Origin: Paratinospora sagittata
Taxonomy: Eukaryota; Streptophyta; Magnoliopsida; Ranunculales; Menispermaceae
Direction: 5' to 3'
Length of the DNA: 64,000 nucleotides
Assembly: GCA_035771175.1 (NCBI GenBank)
Contig: CM069589.1
Span: forward strand, 23,640,201-23,704,200
The translations under genes were made by a program, and so were the position numbers. A model generated the notes under the pieces. It had not been told where the DNA came from. It ran no database searches and saw only the letters and a program-made list of their open reading frames with translations. Position 1 is the first letter of the stretch. Each line of letters starts with the position of its first letter. Below, one piece after another: positions 49,401 through 63,100 of the stretch.

Positions 49401-50944
49401 GTTTTTTGCCAATCAATCAACTTACTTATCGAAAAAATCGGGATGAAAAGTCCAAATAGCCGTAATTTTCATCCCGACTTTGAGTTGAATGAATGAAAAA
49501 TAATTGAAAATGTCTTTCCTTCCTATTTCTAACGCACGTTCAATCACACAAATTGGAGTCGGATTCAAAATTTTGGGGTTATTTTAATGTTTCACACTGA
49601 TCTTTCAATTACTTCTCGATTGAATCGATAAGAAAAATTCAAATAGACTTAAAGTTTAATCTTGACGGTGATATGAGTTAATAAAAATGCGTTGAAAATA
49701 TTGTTTCTTCTTCTTTCCAAGGAGTGTGCAATCACTCAAATTGGAGTCTGGGACAAAACGTTATGGGTATTTGAATGTTTGTTACCCATCGACCAACATA
49801 CTTATGAATCTAATCAGCAATAAAAATTCAAAAGCCGTAGCCATTTCATTGGAAGTGTGATTTGAGTTATTCAAAAGGCGTTTAAAATATCGTTTCTTCC
49901 TCTTTCCAACGCATTTTCAATCACTCAAATCAAAGTCAAGAATAAAATGTTATGGCTATTTGAATGTTTTTTGCCTATCAATCAACTTACTTATCGAAAA
50001 AATTATGAAGAAATGTCCATATAGCCGTAACTTTTCATCCCGACTTTGATTTGAATGATTGAAAAATAATTGAAAATCTCTTTCCTTCCTATTTCTAACG
50101 CATGTTCAATCACACAAATTGGAGTCGGAATGAAAACATTGTGGTTATTTTAAAGTTTCACACCGATCATTCAATTACTTCTCGATTGAATCGATAAGAA
50201 AAATTCCAATAGACTTACAGTTTAATCGGGACACTGATATGAGTTAATAAAAAGGAGTTGAAAATATTGTTTCTTCTTCTTTCGAAGGAATGTGCAATCA
50301 CTCAAATTGGAGTCTTGAAGAAAACGTTATGGCTATTTGAATGTTTGTTACCCATTGACCAACATACTTATGAATCTAATCAGCAATAAAAATTCAAAAA
50401 ACCGTAGCCATTTCTTTCGAAGTGTGATTTGAGTTATTCAAAAGACATTTAAAATATCGTTTCTTCCTGTGTTCAACGCATTTTCAATAACTCAAATCAA
50501 AGTCAGGAATAAAATGTTATGGCTATTTGAATGTTTTTTGCCAATCAATCAACTTACTTATCGAAAAAATCGTGAAGAAAAGTCCAAATAGCCGTAACTT
50601 TTCATCGCGACTTTGATTTGAATGATTGAAAAATAATTGAAAATGTCTTTCCTTCCTATTTCTAACGCATGTTCAATCACACAAATTGGAGTCGGAATGA
50701 AATAGTTGTGGTTATTTTAAAGTTTCACACCGATCATTCAATTACTTCTCCATTGAATCGATAAGAAAAATTCAGATAGACTTATAGTTTAATCTTGACA
50801 GTGATATGAGTCAATAAAAAGGCGTTGAAAATATTGTTTCTTCTTCTTTTCAAGGAATGTGCAATCACTCAAATTGGAGTCTGGGACAAAACGTTATGGC
50901 TATTTGAATGTTTGTTACCCATTGACTAACATACTTATGAATCT
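46415..50944. repeat. HOR block 5: eight-monomer, 4530-bp unit, copy 1
   Basis: Landmarks are 46415, 46981, 47548, 48115, 48679, 49246, 49812 and 50378. The order is Y, X (ccgtggcc), X (ccaaaaacc), X, X (after a 564-bp interval), X (ccgtggcc), Y and X. It repeats 39051 onward at 7364 bp, and is itself followed by a partial copy 4530 bp downstream. The last monomer (50378) is a block-4 type, and the join to the next Y at 50945 falls in the shared aaaaattcaaa. Confidence 0.8.
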
Positions 50945-53460
50945 AATCAGCAATAAAAATTCAAAAGCCGTAGCCATTTCATTGGAAGTGTGATTTGAGT
51001 TATTCAAAAGGCGTTTAAAATATCGTTTCTTCCTCTTTCCAACGCATTTTCAATCACTCAAATCAAAGTCAAGAATAAAATATTATGGCTATTTGAATGT
51101 TTTTTGCCAATCAATCAACTTACTTATCGAAAAAATTATGAAGAAATGTCCAAATAGCCGTAACTTTTCATCCCGACTTTGATTTGAATGATTGAAAAAT
51201 AATTGAAAATGTCTTTCCTTCCTATTTCTAACGCACGTTCAATCACACAAATTGGAGTCGGAATGAAATAGTTGTGGTTATTTTAAAGTTTCACACCGAT
51301 CATTCAGTTGCTTCTCGATTGGATCGATAAGAAAAATTCAAATAGACTTACAGTTTAATCGAGACACTGATATGAGTTAATAAAAAGGCGTTGAAAATAT
51401 TCCTTCTTCTTCTTTCCAAGGAATGTGCAATCACTTAAATTGGAGTCTGGGACAAAACGTTATGGCTATTTGAATGTTTGTTACCCATTGACCAACATAC
51501 TTATGAATCTAATCAGCAATAAAAATTCAAAAAACCGTGGCCATTTCTTTCGAAGTGTGATTTGAGTTATTCAAAAGACATTTAAAATATCGTTTCTTCC
51601 TATTTCCAACGCATTTTGAATCGCTCAAATCAAAGTCAGGAATAAAATGTTATGGCAATTTGAATGTGTTTTGCCAATCAATCAACTTACTTATCGAAAA
51701 AATCGTGAAGAAAAGTCCAAATAGCCGTAACTTTTCATCCCGACTTTGAGTTGAATGATTGAAAAATAATTGAAAATGTCTTTCCTTCCTATTTCTAACG
51801 CACGTTCAATCACACAAATTGGAGTCATAATGAAAAAGTTGTGGTTATTTTAAAGTTTCACACCGATCATTCAGTTGCTTCTCGATTGGATCGATACGAA
51901 AAAATCAAATAGACTTAAAGTTTAATCTTGACAGTGATATGAGTTAAAAAAAAGGCGTTGAAAATATTGTTTCTTATTCTTTCCAAGGAATGTGCAATCA
52001 CTCAAATTGGAGCCTGGAAGAAAACGTTATGGCTATTTGAATGTTTGTTACCCATTGACCAACATACTTATGAATCTAATCAGCAATAAAAATTCCAAAA
52101 ACCGTAGCCATTTCTTTCGAAGTGTGATTTGAGTTATTCAAAAGATATTTAAAATATCGTTTCTTCCTGTTTTCAACGCATTTTCAATCACTCAAATCAA
52201 AGTCAGGAATAAAATGTTATGGTTATTTAAATGTTTTTTGCCAATCAATCAACTTACTTATCGAAAAAATCGTGAAGAAAAGTCCAAATAGCCGTAACTT
52301 TTCATCCCGACTTTGATTTGAATGATTGAAAAATAATTGAAAATGTCTTTCCTTCCTATTTCTAACGCATGTTCAATCACACAAATTGGAGTCGGAATGA
52401 AATAGTTGTGGTTATTTTAAAGTTTCACACGGATCATTCAATTACTTCTCGATTGAATCGAGAAGAAAAATTTAGATAGACTTATAGTTTAATCTTGACA
52501 GTGATATGAGTCAATAAAAAGGCGTTGAAAATATTGTTTCTTCTTCTTTTCAAGGAATGTGCAATCACTCAAAGTGGAGTCTGGAAGAAAACGTTATGGC
52601 TATTTGAATGTTTGTTACCCATTGACCAACATACTTATGAATCTAATCAGCAATAAAAATTCAAAAAACCTTAGCCATTTCTTTCGAAGTGTGATTTGAG
52701 TTATTCAAAAGACATTTAAAATATCGTTTCTTCCTGTTTTCAACGCATTTTCAATCACTCAAATCAAAGTCAGGAATAAAATGTTATGGCTATTTGAAAG
52801 TTTTTTGCCAATCAATCAACTTACTTATCGAAAAAATCGTGAAGAAAAGTCCAACTAGCCGTAACTTTTCATCCCGACTTTGATTGGAATGATTGAAAAA
52901 TAATTGAAAATGTCTTTCCTTCCTATTACTAACTCATGTTCAATCACACAAATTGGAGTCGGAATGAAAAAGTTGTGGTTATTTTAAAGTTTCACACCGA
53001 TCATTCAATTACTTCTCGATTGAATCGATAAGAAAAACTCAAATACACTTACAGTTTCATCGGGACACTGATATGAGTTAATAAAAAGGCGTTGAAAATA
53101 TTGTTTCTTCTTTCCAAGGAATGTGCAATCACTCAAATTGGAGTCTGGAAGAAAACGTTATGGCTATTTGAATGTTTGTTACCCATTGACCAACATACTT
53201 ATGAATCTAATCAGCAATAAAAATTCAAAAAATCGTGGCCATTTCTTTCGAAGTGTGATTTGAGTTATTCAAAAGACATTTAAAATATCGTTTCTTCTTC
53301 TTTCCAACGCATTTTCAATCACTCAAATCAAAGTCAGGAATAAAATGTTATGGCTATTTGAATGTTTTTTGCCAATCAATCAACTTACTTATCGAAAAAA
53401 TCGGGAAGAAAAGTCCAAATAGCCGTAATTTTCATCCCGACTTTGAGTTGAATGAATGAA
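50945..53460. repeat. HOR block 5, partial second copy
   Basis: Landmarks are 50945, 51511, 52078, 52645 and 53209, each 4530 bp after 46415, 46981, 47548, 48115 and 48679. Markers are the same: cagttgcttctcg, gaatcgctcaaat, ccaaaaaccg, tttagatagac and the 564-bp interval. Together with 39051 this makes three copies of the same five-monomer run. Similarity is lost in the monomer at 53209, which reads aaaaatcgtggcc. Confidence 0.8.
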
Positions 53461-56400
53461 AAATAATTGGAAATGTCTTTCCTTCCTATTTCTAACGCAC
53501 GTACAATCACACAAATTGGAGTCGGAATCAAAAATTTGTGGTTATATTAATGTTTCACACCGATCATTCAATTACTTCTCGATTGAATCGATAAGAAAAA
53601 TTCAAATAGAGTTACAGTTTAATCCTGACACTGATATGAGTTAATAAAAAGGCGTTGAAAATGTTGTTATTTCTTCTTTCGAAGAAATGTGCAATCACTC
53701 AAATTGGAGTCTGGGACAAAACGTTACGGCTATTTCAATGTTTGTTTCCCATTGACCAACATACTTATGAATCTAATCAGCAATAAAAATTCAAAAGACG
53801 TAGCCATTTCATTGGAAGTGTGATTGGAGTTATACAAAAAGCGGTTAAAATATCGTTTCTCCCTTTTTCCAACGCTTTTTCAATCACTCAAATCAAAGTC
53901 AGGAATAAAATGTTATGGCTATTTGAATATTTTTTGCCAATCACTCAACTTACTTATCGAAAAAATCGTGAAGAAAAGTCCAAATAGCCGTAACTTTTCA
54001 TCCCGACTTTGAGTTGAACGAATGAAAAATAATTGAAAATGTCTTTCCTTCCTATTTCTAACGCACGTTCAATCACACGAATTGGAGTCGGAATCAAAAA
54101 TTTGTGGTTATATTAATGTTTCACACCGATCATTCAATTACTTCTCGATTGAATCGATAAGAAAAATTCAAATAGAGTTACAGTTTAATCCTGACACTGA
54201 TATGAGTTAATAAAAAGGCGTTGAAAATGTTGTTATTTCTTCTTTCGAAGGAATGTGCAATCACTCAAATTGGAGTCTGGGACAAAATGTTATGGCTATT
54301 TGAATGTTTGTTTCCCAGTGACCAACAAACTTATGAATCTAATCAGCAATAAAAATTCAAAAGCCGTAGCCATTTCATTGGAAGTGTGATTTGAGTTATA
54401 CAAAAGGCGGTTAAAATATCGTTTCTTCCTTTTTCCAACGAATTTTCAATCACTCAAATCAAAGTCAGGAATAAAATGTTATGCTATTTGAATATTTTTT
54501 GCCAATCAATCAACTTACTCATCGAAAAAGTCGTGAAGAAAAGTCCAAATAGCCGTAACTTTTCATCCCGACTTTGAGTTGAATGAATGAAAAATAATTG
54601 AAAATGTCTTTCCTTCCTATTTCTAACGCACGTTCAATCACACGAATTGGAGTCGGAATCAAAAATTTGTGGTTATATTAATGTTTCACACCGATCATTC
54701 AATTACTTCTCGATTGAATCGATAAGAAAAATTCAAATAGAGTTACAGTTTAATCCTGACACTGATATGAGTTAATAAAAAGGCGTTGAAAATGTTGTTA
54801 TTTCTTCTTTCGAAGGAATGTGCAATCACTCAAATTGGAGTCTGGGACAAAATGTTATGGCTATTTGAATGTTTGTTTCCCAGTGACCAACAAACTTATG
54901 AATCTAATCAGCAATAAAAATTCAAAAGCCGTAGCCATTTCATTGGAAGTGTGATTTGAGTTATACAAAAGGCGGTTAAAATATCGTTTCTTCCTTTTTC
55001 CAACGAATTTTCAATCACTCAAATCAAAGTCAGGAATAAAATGTTATGCTATTTGAATATTTTTTGCCAATCAATCAACTTACTCATCGAAAAAGTCGTG
55101 AAGAAAAGTCCAAATAGCCGTAACTTTTCATCCCGACTTTGAGTTGAATGAATGAAAAATAATTGAAAATGTCTTTCCTTCCTATTTCTAACGCACGTTC
55201 AATCACACGAATTGGAGTCGGAATCAAAAATTTGTGGTTATATTAATGTTTCACACCGATCATTCAATTACTTCTCGATTGAATCGATAAGAAAAATTCA
55301 AATAGAGTTACAGTTTAATCCTGACACTGATATGAGTTAATAAAAAGGCGTTGAAAATGTTGTTATTTCTTCTTTCGAAGGAATGTGCAATCACTCAAAT
55401 TGGAGTCTGGGACAAAATGTTATGGCTATTTGAATGTTTGTTTCCCAGTGACCAACAAACTTATGAATCTAATCAGCAATAAAAATTCAAAAGCCGTAGC
55501 CATTTCATTGGAAGTGTGATTTGAGTTATACAAAAGGCGGTTAAAATATCGTTTCTTCCTTTTTCCAACGAATTTTCAATCACTCAAATCAAAGTCAGGA
55601 ATAAAATGTTATGCTATTTGAATATTTTTTGCCAATCAATCAACTTACTCATCGAAAAAGTCGTGAAGAAAAGTCCAAATAGCCGTAACTTTTCATCCCG
55701 ACTTTGAGTTGAATGAATGAAAAATAATTGAAAATGTCTTTCCTTCCTATTTCTAACGCACGTTCAATCACACGAATTGGAGTCGGAATCAAAAATTTGT
55801 GGTTATATTAAAGTTTCACACCGATCATTCAGTTACTTCTCGATTGAATCGATAAGAAAAATTCAAATAGACTTAAAGTTTAATCTTGACAGTGATATGA
55901 GTTAATAAAAAGGCGTTGAAAATATTCTTTCTTCTTCTTTCCAAGGAATGTGCAATCACATAAATTGGAGTCTGGGACAAAACGTTATGGCTATTTGAAT
56001 GTTTGTTACCCATTGACCAACATACTTATGAATCTAATCAGCAATAAAAATTCAAAAGCCGTAGCCATTTCATTGGAAGTGTGATTTGAGTTATTCAAAA
56101 GGCGTTTAAAATATTGTTTCTTCCTCTTTCTAGCGCATTTTCAATCACTCAAATCAAAGTCAAGAATAAAATGTTATGGCTATTTGAATGTTTTTTGCAA
56201 ATCAATCAACTTACTTATCGAAAAAATCGTGAAGAAAGGTCCAAATAGCCGTAGCTTTTCATCCCGACTTTGATTTGAAATGATTGAAAAATAATTGAAA
56301 ATGTCTTTCCTTCCTATTTCTAACGCACGTTCAATCACACGAATTGGAGTCGGAATCAAAAATTTGTGGTTATATTAATGTTTCACACCGATCATTCAAT

Positions 56401-57100
56401 TACTTCTCGATTGAATCGATAAGAAAAATTCAAATAGAGTTACAGTTTAATCCTGACACTGATATGAGTTAATAAAAAGGCGTTGAAAATGTTGTTATTT
56501 CTTCTTTCGAAGGAATGTGCAATCACTCAAATTGGAGTCTGGGACAAAATGTTATGGCTATTTGAATGTTTGTTTCCCAGTGACCAACAAACTTATGAAT
56601 CTAATCAGCAATAAAAATTCAAAAGCCGTAGCCATTTCATTGGAAGTGTGATTTGAGTTATACAAAAGGCGGTTAAAATATCGTTTCTTCCTTTTTCCAA
56701 CGAATTTTCAATCACTCAAATCAAAGTCAGGAATAAAATGTTATGCTATTTGAATATTTTTTGCCAATCAATCAACTTACTCATCGAAAAAGTCGTGAAG
56801 AAAAGTCCAAATAGCCGTAACTTTTCATCCCGACTTTGATTTGAATGATTGAAAAATAATTGAAAATGCCTTTCCTTCCTATTTATAACGCATGTTCAAT
56901 CACACAAATTGGAGTCGGAATGAAAAAGTTGTGGTTATTTTAAAGTTTCACACCGATCATTCAATTACTTCTCGATTGAATCGATAAGAAAAATTGAAAT
57001 AGACTTACAGTTTAATCTTGACAGTGATATGAGTTAATAAAAAGGCGTTGAAAATATTGTCTCTTCTTCTTTCCAAGGACTGTGCAATCACTCAAATTGG
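53460..57100. repeat. Block 6: 565-bp Y monomers in near-perfect tandem
   Basis: Landmarks are 53775, 54341, 54906, 55471, 56036 and 56603, all Y. From 54341 to about 55810 the text repeats every 565 bp with no difference I could find: cccagtgaccaacaaac, caaaaggcggtt, the one-base deletion gttatgctatttgaat, ctcatcgaaaaagtcg, cacgaattgg and ggttatattaatg. A further copy lies at about 56330-56830. This is the most recently expanded single-monomer run in the window. The monomer at 53775 is a more diverged precursor. Confidence 0.9.
55815..56275. repeat. Foreign piece inside block 6, matching about 58080-58540
   Basis: Inside the 565-bp tandem the text switches at about 55.81 kb from ggttatattaatg to ttaaagtttcac, and continues with cattcagttac, gacttaaag, cacataaattgg, ctttctagcgc, gcaaatcaatc, gaaaggtcc and ccgtagctt. 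All of these occur in the monomers ending and starting at landmark 58300, an offset of 2264 bp (four monomers). At about 56.28 kb it returns to cacgaattgg and the block-6 type. A private extra base, gatttgaaatgattg, sits near the right joint. Confidence 0.8.
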
Positions 57101-60100
57101 AGTCTGGGACAAAACGTTTTGGGTATTTGAATGTTTGTTACCCATCGACCAACATACTTATGAATCTAATCAGCAATAAAAATTCAAAAGCCGTAGCCAT
57201 TGCATTGGAAGTGTGATTTGAGTTATTCAAAAGGCGTTTAAAATATCGTTTGTTCCTCTTTCCAACGCATTTTCAATCACTCAAATCAAAGTCAAGAATA
57301 AAATGTTATGGCTATTTGAATGTTTTTTGCCAATCAATCAACTTACTTATCGAAAAAATCGTGAAGAAATGTCCAAATAGCCTTAACTTTTCATCCCAAC
57401 TTTGATTTGAATGATTGAAAAATAATTGAAAATGTCTTTCCTTCCTATTTCTAACGCATGTTCAATCACACAAATTGGAGTCGGAATGAAAACGTTGTGG
57501 TTATTTTAAAGTTTCACACCGATCATTGAATTACTTCTCTATTGAATCGATAAGAAAAATTCAAATAGACTTACAGTTTAATCGGGACACTGATATGAGT
57601 TAATAAAAAGGCGTTGAGAATATTGTTTATTCTTCTTTCGAAGGAATGTGCAATCACTCAAATTGGAGTCTGCGACAAAACGTTATGGCTATTTGAATGT
57701 TTGTTACCCATTGACCAACATACTTATGAATCTAATCAGCAATAAAAATTCAAAAGCCGTAGCCATTTCATTGGAAGTGTGATTTGAGTTATTCAAAAGG
57801 CGTTTAAAATATTGTTTCTTCCTCTTTCCAGCGCATTTTCAATCACTCAAATCAAAGTCAAGAATAAAATGTTATGGCTATTTGAATGTTTTTTGCCAAT
57901 CAATCAACTTACTTATCGAAAAAATCGTGAAGAAATGTCCAAATAGCCGTAACTTTTCATCCCGACTTTGATTTGAATGATTGAAAAATAATTGAAAATG
58001 TCTTTCCTTCCTATTTCTTACGCATGTTCAATCACACAAATTGGAGTCGGAATGAAAAAGTTGTGGTTATTTTAAAGTTTCACACCGATCATTCAGTTAC
58101 TTCTCGATTGAATCGATAAGAAAAATTCAAATAGACTTAAAGTTTAATCTTGACAGTGATATGAGTTAATAAAAAGGCGTTGAAAATATTCTTTCTTCTT
58201 CTTTCCAAGGAATGTGCAATCACATAAATTGGAGTCTGGGACAAAACGTTATGGCTATTTGAATGTTTGTTACCCATTGACCAACATACTTATGAATCTA
58301 ATCAGCAATAAAAATTCAAAAGCCGTAGCCATTTCATTGGAAGTGTGATTTGAGTTATTCAAAAGGCGTTTAAAATATTGTTTCTTCCTCTTTCTAGCGC
58401 ATTTTCAATCACTCAAATCAAAGTCAAGAATAAAATGTTATGGCTATTTGAATGTTTTTTGCAAATCAATCAACTTACTTATCGAAAAAATCGTGAAGAA
58501 AGGTCCAAATAGCCGTAGCTTTTCATCCCGACTTTGATTTGAATGATTGAAAAATAATTGAAAATGTCTTTCCTTCCTATTTCTAACGGATGTTCAATCA
58601 CACAAATTGGACTCGGAATGAAAAGTTGTGGTTATTTTAAAGTTTCACACCGATCATTCAGTTACTTCTCGATTGAATCGATAAGAAAAATTCAAATAGA
58701 CTTACAGTTTAATCGGGACACTGATATGAGTTAATAAAAAGGCGTTGAAAATATTGTTTATTCTTCTTTCGAAGGAATGTGCAATCACTCAAATTGGAGT
58801 CTGCGACAAAATGTTATGGCTATTTGAATGTTTGTTACCCATTGACCAACATACTTATGAATCTAATCAGCAATAAAAATTCAAAAGCCGTAGCCATTTC
58901 ATTCGAAGTGTGATTTGAGTTATACAGAAGTTGTTTAAAATATCGTTTCTTATTCTTTCCAACGCATTTTCAATCACTGAAATCAAAGTCAGGAATAAAA
59001 TGTTATGGCTATTTGAATGTTTTTTGCCAATCAATCAACTTACTTATCGAAAAAATCGTGAAGAAAAGTTCAAATAACCGTAACTTTTCATCCTGACTTT
59101 GATTTGAATGATTGAAAAATAATTGAAAATGTCTTTCCTTCCTATTTCTAACGCATGTTCAATCACACAAATTGGAGTCGGAATGAAAAAGTTGTGGTTA
59201 TTTTAAAGTTTCACACCGATCATTCAGTTACTTCTCGATTGAATCGATAAGAAAAATTCAAATAGACTTAAAGTTTAATCTTGACAGTGATATGAGTTAA
59301 TAAAAAGGCGTTGAAAATATTCTTTCTTCTTCTTTCCAAGGAATGTGCAATCACATAAATTGGAGTCTGGGACAAAACGTTATGGCTATTTGAATGTTTG
59401 TTACCCATTGACCAACATACTTATGAATCTAATCAGCAATAAAAATTCGAAAGCCGTAGCCATTTCATTGGAAGTGTGATTTGAGTTATTCAAAAGGCGT
59501 TTAAAATATTGTTTCTTCCTCTTTCCAGCGCATTTTCAATCACTCAAATCAAAGTCAAGAATAAAATGTTATGGCTATTTGAATGTTTTTTGCCAATCAA
59601 TCAACTTACTTATCGAAAAAATCGTGAAGAAATGTCCAAATAGCCGTAACTTTTCATCCCGACTTTGATTTGAATGATTGAAAAATAATTGAAAATGTCT
59701 TTCCTTCCTATTTCTAACGCATGTTCAATCACACAAATTGGACTCGGAATGAAAACGTTGTGGTTATTTTAAAGTTTCACATAGATCATTCAATTACTTC
59801 TCGATTGAATCGATAAGAAAAATTCAAATAGACTTACAGTTTAATCTTGACAATGATATGAGTTAATAAAAAGGCGTTGAAAATATTGTTTCTTCTTCTT
59901 TCCAAGGAGTGTGCAATCACTCAAATTGGAGTCTGGGACAAAACGTTATGGGTATTTGAATGTTTGTTACCCATCGACCAACATACTTATGAATCTAATC
60001 AGCAATAAAAATTCAAAAGCCGTAGCCATTTCATTGGAAGTGTGATTTGAGTTATTCAAAAGGCGTTTAAAATATCGTTTGTTCCTCTTTCCAACGCATT

Positions 60101-63100
60101 TTCAATCACTCAAATCAAAGTCAAGAATAAAATGTTATGGCTATTTGAATGTTTTTTGCCAATCAAACAACTTACTTATCGAAAAAATCGTGAAGAAATG
60201 TCCAAATAGCCTTAACTTTTCATCCCAACTTTGATTTGAATGATTGAAAAATAATTGAAAATGTCTTTCCTTCCTATTTCTAACGCATGTTCAATCACAC
60301 AAATTGGAGTCGGAATGAAAACGTTGTGGTTATTTTAAAGTTTCACACCGATCATTGAATTACTTCTCTATTGAATCGATAAGAAAATTTCAAAAAGACT
60401 TACAGTTTAATCGGGACACTGATATGAGTTAATAAAAAGGCGTTGAAAATATTGTTTATTCTTCTTTCGAAGGAATGTGCAATCACTCAAATTGGAGTCT
60501 GCGACAAAACGTTATGGCTATTTGAATGTTTGTTACCCATTGACCAACATACTTATGAATCTAATCAGCAATAAAAATTCAAAAGCCGTAGCCATTTCAT
60601 TGGAAGTGTGATTTGAGTTATTCAAAAGGCGTTTAAAATATTGTTTCTTCCTCTTTCCAGCGCATTTTCAATCACTCAAATCAAAGTCAAGAATAAAATG
60701 TTATGGCTATTTGAATGTTTTTTGCCAATCAATCAACTTACTTATCGAAAAAATCGTGAAGAAATGTCCAAATAGCCGTAGCTTTTCATCCCGACTTTGA
60801 TTTGAATGATTGAAAAATAATTGAAAATGTCTTTCCTTCCTATTTCTAACGCATGTTCAATCACACAAATTGGAGTCGGAATGAAAAAGTTGTGGTTATT
60901 TTAAAGTTTCACACCGATCATTCAGTTACTTCTCGATTGAATCGATAAGAAAAATTCAAATAGACTTAAAGTTTAATCTTGACAGTGATATGAGTTAATA
61001 AAAAGGCGTTGAAAATATTCTTTCTTCTTCTTTCCAAGGAATGTGCAATCACATAAATTGGAGTCTGGGACAAAACGTTATGGCTATTTGAATGTTTGTT
61101 ACCCATTGACCAACATACTTATGAATCTAATCAGCAATAAAAATTCGAAAGCCGTAGCCATTTCATTGGAAGTGTGATTTGAGTTATTCAAAAGGCGTTT
61201 AAAATATTGTTTCTTCCTCTTTCCAGCGCATTTTCAATCACTCAAATCAAAGTCAAGAATAAAATGTTATGGCTATTTGAATGTTTTTTGCCAATCAATC
61301 AACTTACTTATCGAAAAAATCGTGAAGAAATGTCCAAATAGCCGTAACTTTTCATCCCGACTTTGATTTGAATGATTGAAAAATAATTGAAAATGTCTTT
61401 CCTTCCTATTTCTAAAGCATTTTCAATCACACAAATTGGACTCGGAATGAAAACGTTGTGGTTATTTTAAAGTTTCACATAGATCATTCAATTACTTCTC
61501 GATTGAATCGATAAGAAAAATTCAAATAGACTTACAGTTTAATCTTGACAATGATATGAGTTAATAAAAAGGCGTTGAAAATATTGTTTCTTCTTCTTTC
61601 CAAGGAGTGTGCAATCACTCAAATTGGAGTCTGGGACAAAACGTTATGGGTATTTGAATGTTTGTTACCCATCGACCAACATACTTATGAATCTAATCAG
61701 CAATAAAAATTCAAAAGCCGTAGCCATTTCATTGGAAGTGTGATTTGAGTTATTCAAAAGGCGTTTAAAATATCGTTTCTTCCTCTTTCCAACGCATTTT
61801 CAATCACTCAAATCAAAGTCAAGAATAAAATGTTATGGCTATTTGAATGTTTTTTGCCAATCAATCAACTTACTTATCGAAAAAATCGTGAAGAAATGTC
61901 CAAATAGCCTTAACTTTTCATCCCAACTTTGATTTGAATGATTGAAAAATAATTGAAAATGTCTTTCCTTCCTATTTTTAACGCATGTTCAATCACACAA
62001 ATTGGAGTCGGAATGAAAACGTTGTGGTTATTTTAAAGTTTCACACCGATCATTCAGTTACTTCTCTATTGAATCGATAAGAAAATTTCAAAAAGACTTA
62101 CAGTTTAATCGGGACACTGATATGAGTTAATAAAAAGGCGTTGAAAATATTGTTTATTCTTCTTTCGAAGGAATGTGCAATCACACAAATTGGAGTCTGC
62201 GACAAAACGTTATGGCTATTTGAATGTTTGTTACCCATTGACCAACATACTTATGAATCTAATCAGCAATAAAAATTCAAAAGCCGTAGCCATTTCATTG
62301 GAAGTGTGATTTGAGTTATTCAAAAGGCGTTTAAAATATTGTTTCTTCCTCTTTCCAGCGCATTTTCAATCACTCAAATCAAAGTCAAGAATAAAATGTT
62401 ATGGCTATTTGAATGTTTTTTGCCAATCAATCAACTTACTTATCGAAAAAATCGTGAAGAAATGTCCAAATAGCCGTAGCTTTTCATCCCGACTTTGATT
62501 TGAATGATTGAAAAATAATTGAAAATGTCTTTCCTTCCTATTTCTAACGGATGTTCAATCACACAAATTGGACTCGGAATGAAAACGTTGTGGTTATTTT
62601 AAAGTTTCACATAGATCAGTCAATTACTTCTCGATTGAATCGATAAGAAAATTCAAATAGACTTACAGTTTAATCTTGACAATGATATGAGTTAATAAAA
62701 AGGCGTTGAAAATATTGTTTCTTCTTCTTTCCAAGGAGTGTGCAATCACTCAAATTGGAGTCTGGGACAAAACGTTATGGGTATTTGAATGTTTGTTACC
62801 CATCGACCAACATACTTATGAATCTAATCAGCAATAAAAATTCAAAAGCCGTAGCCATTTCATTGGAAGTGTGATTTGAGTTATTCAAAAGGCGTTTAAA
62901 ATATCGTTTCTTCCTCTTTCCAACGCATTTTCAATCACTCAAATCAAAGTCAAGAATAAAATGTTATGGCTATTTGAATGTTTTTTGCCAATCAATCAAC
63001 TTACTTATCGAAAAAATCGTGAAGAAATGTCCAAATAGCCGTAACTTTTCATCCCCACTTTGATTTGAATGATTGAAAAATAATTGAAAATGTCTTTCCT

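Noticed and set aside
53456..53644. 62-codon frame on the + strand
   Set aside because: It is a translation of subunit B in one slightly changed copy. Its length equals the basic unit and stops flank it in neighbouring copies.
53824..54012. 62-codon frame on the + strand
   Set aside because: A translation of the end of subunit C and subunit A in one monomer; the same region is not open in adjacent copies.
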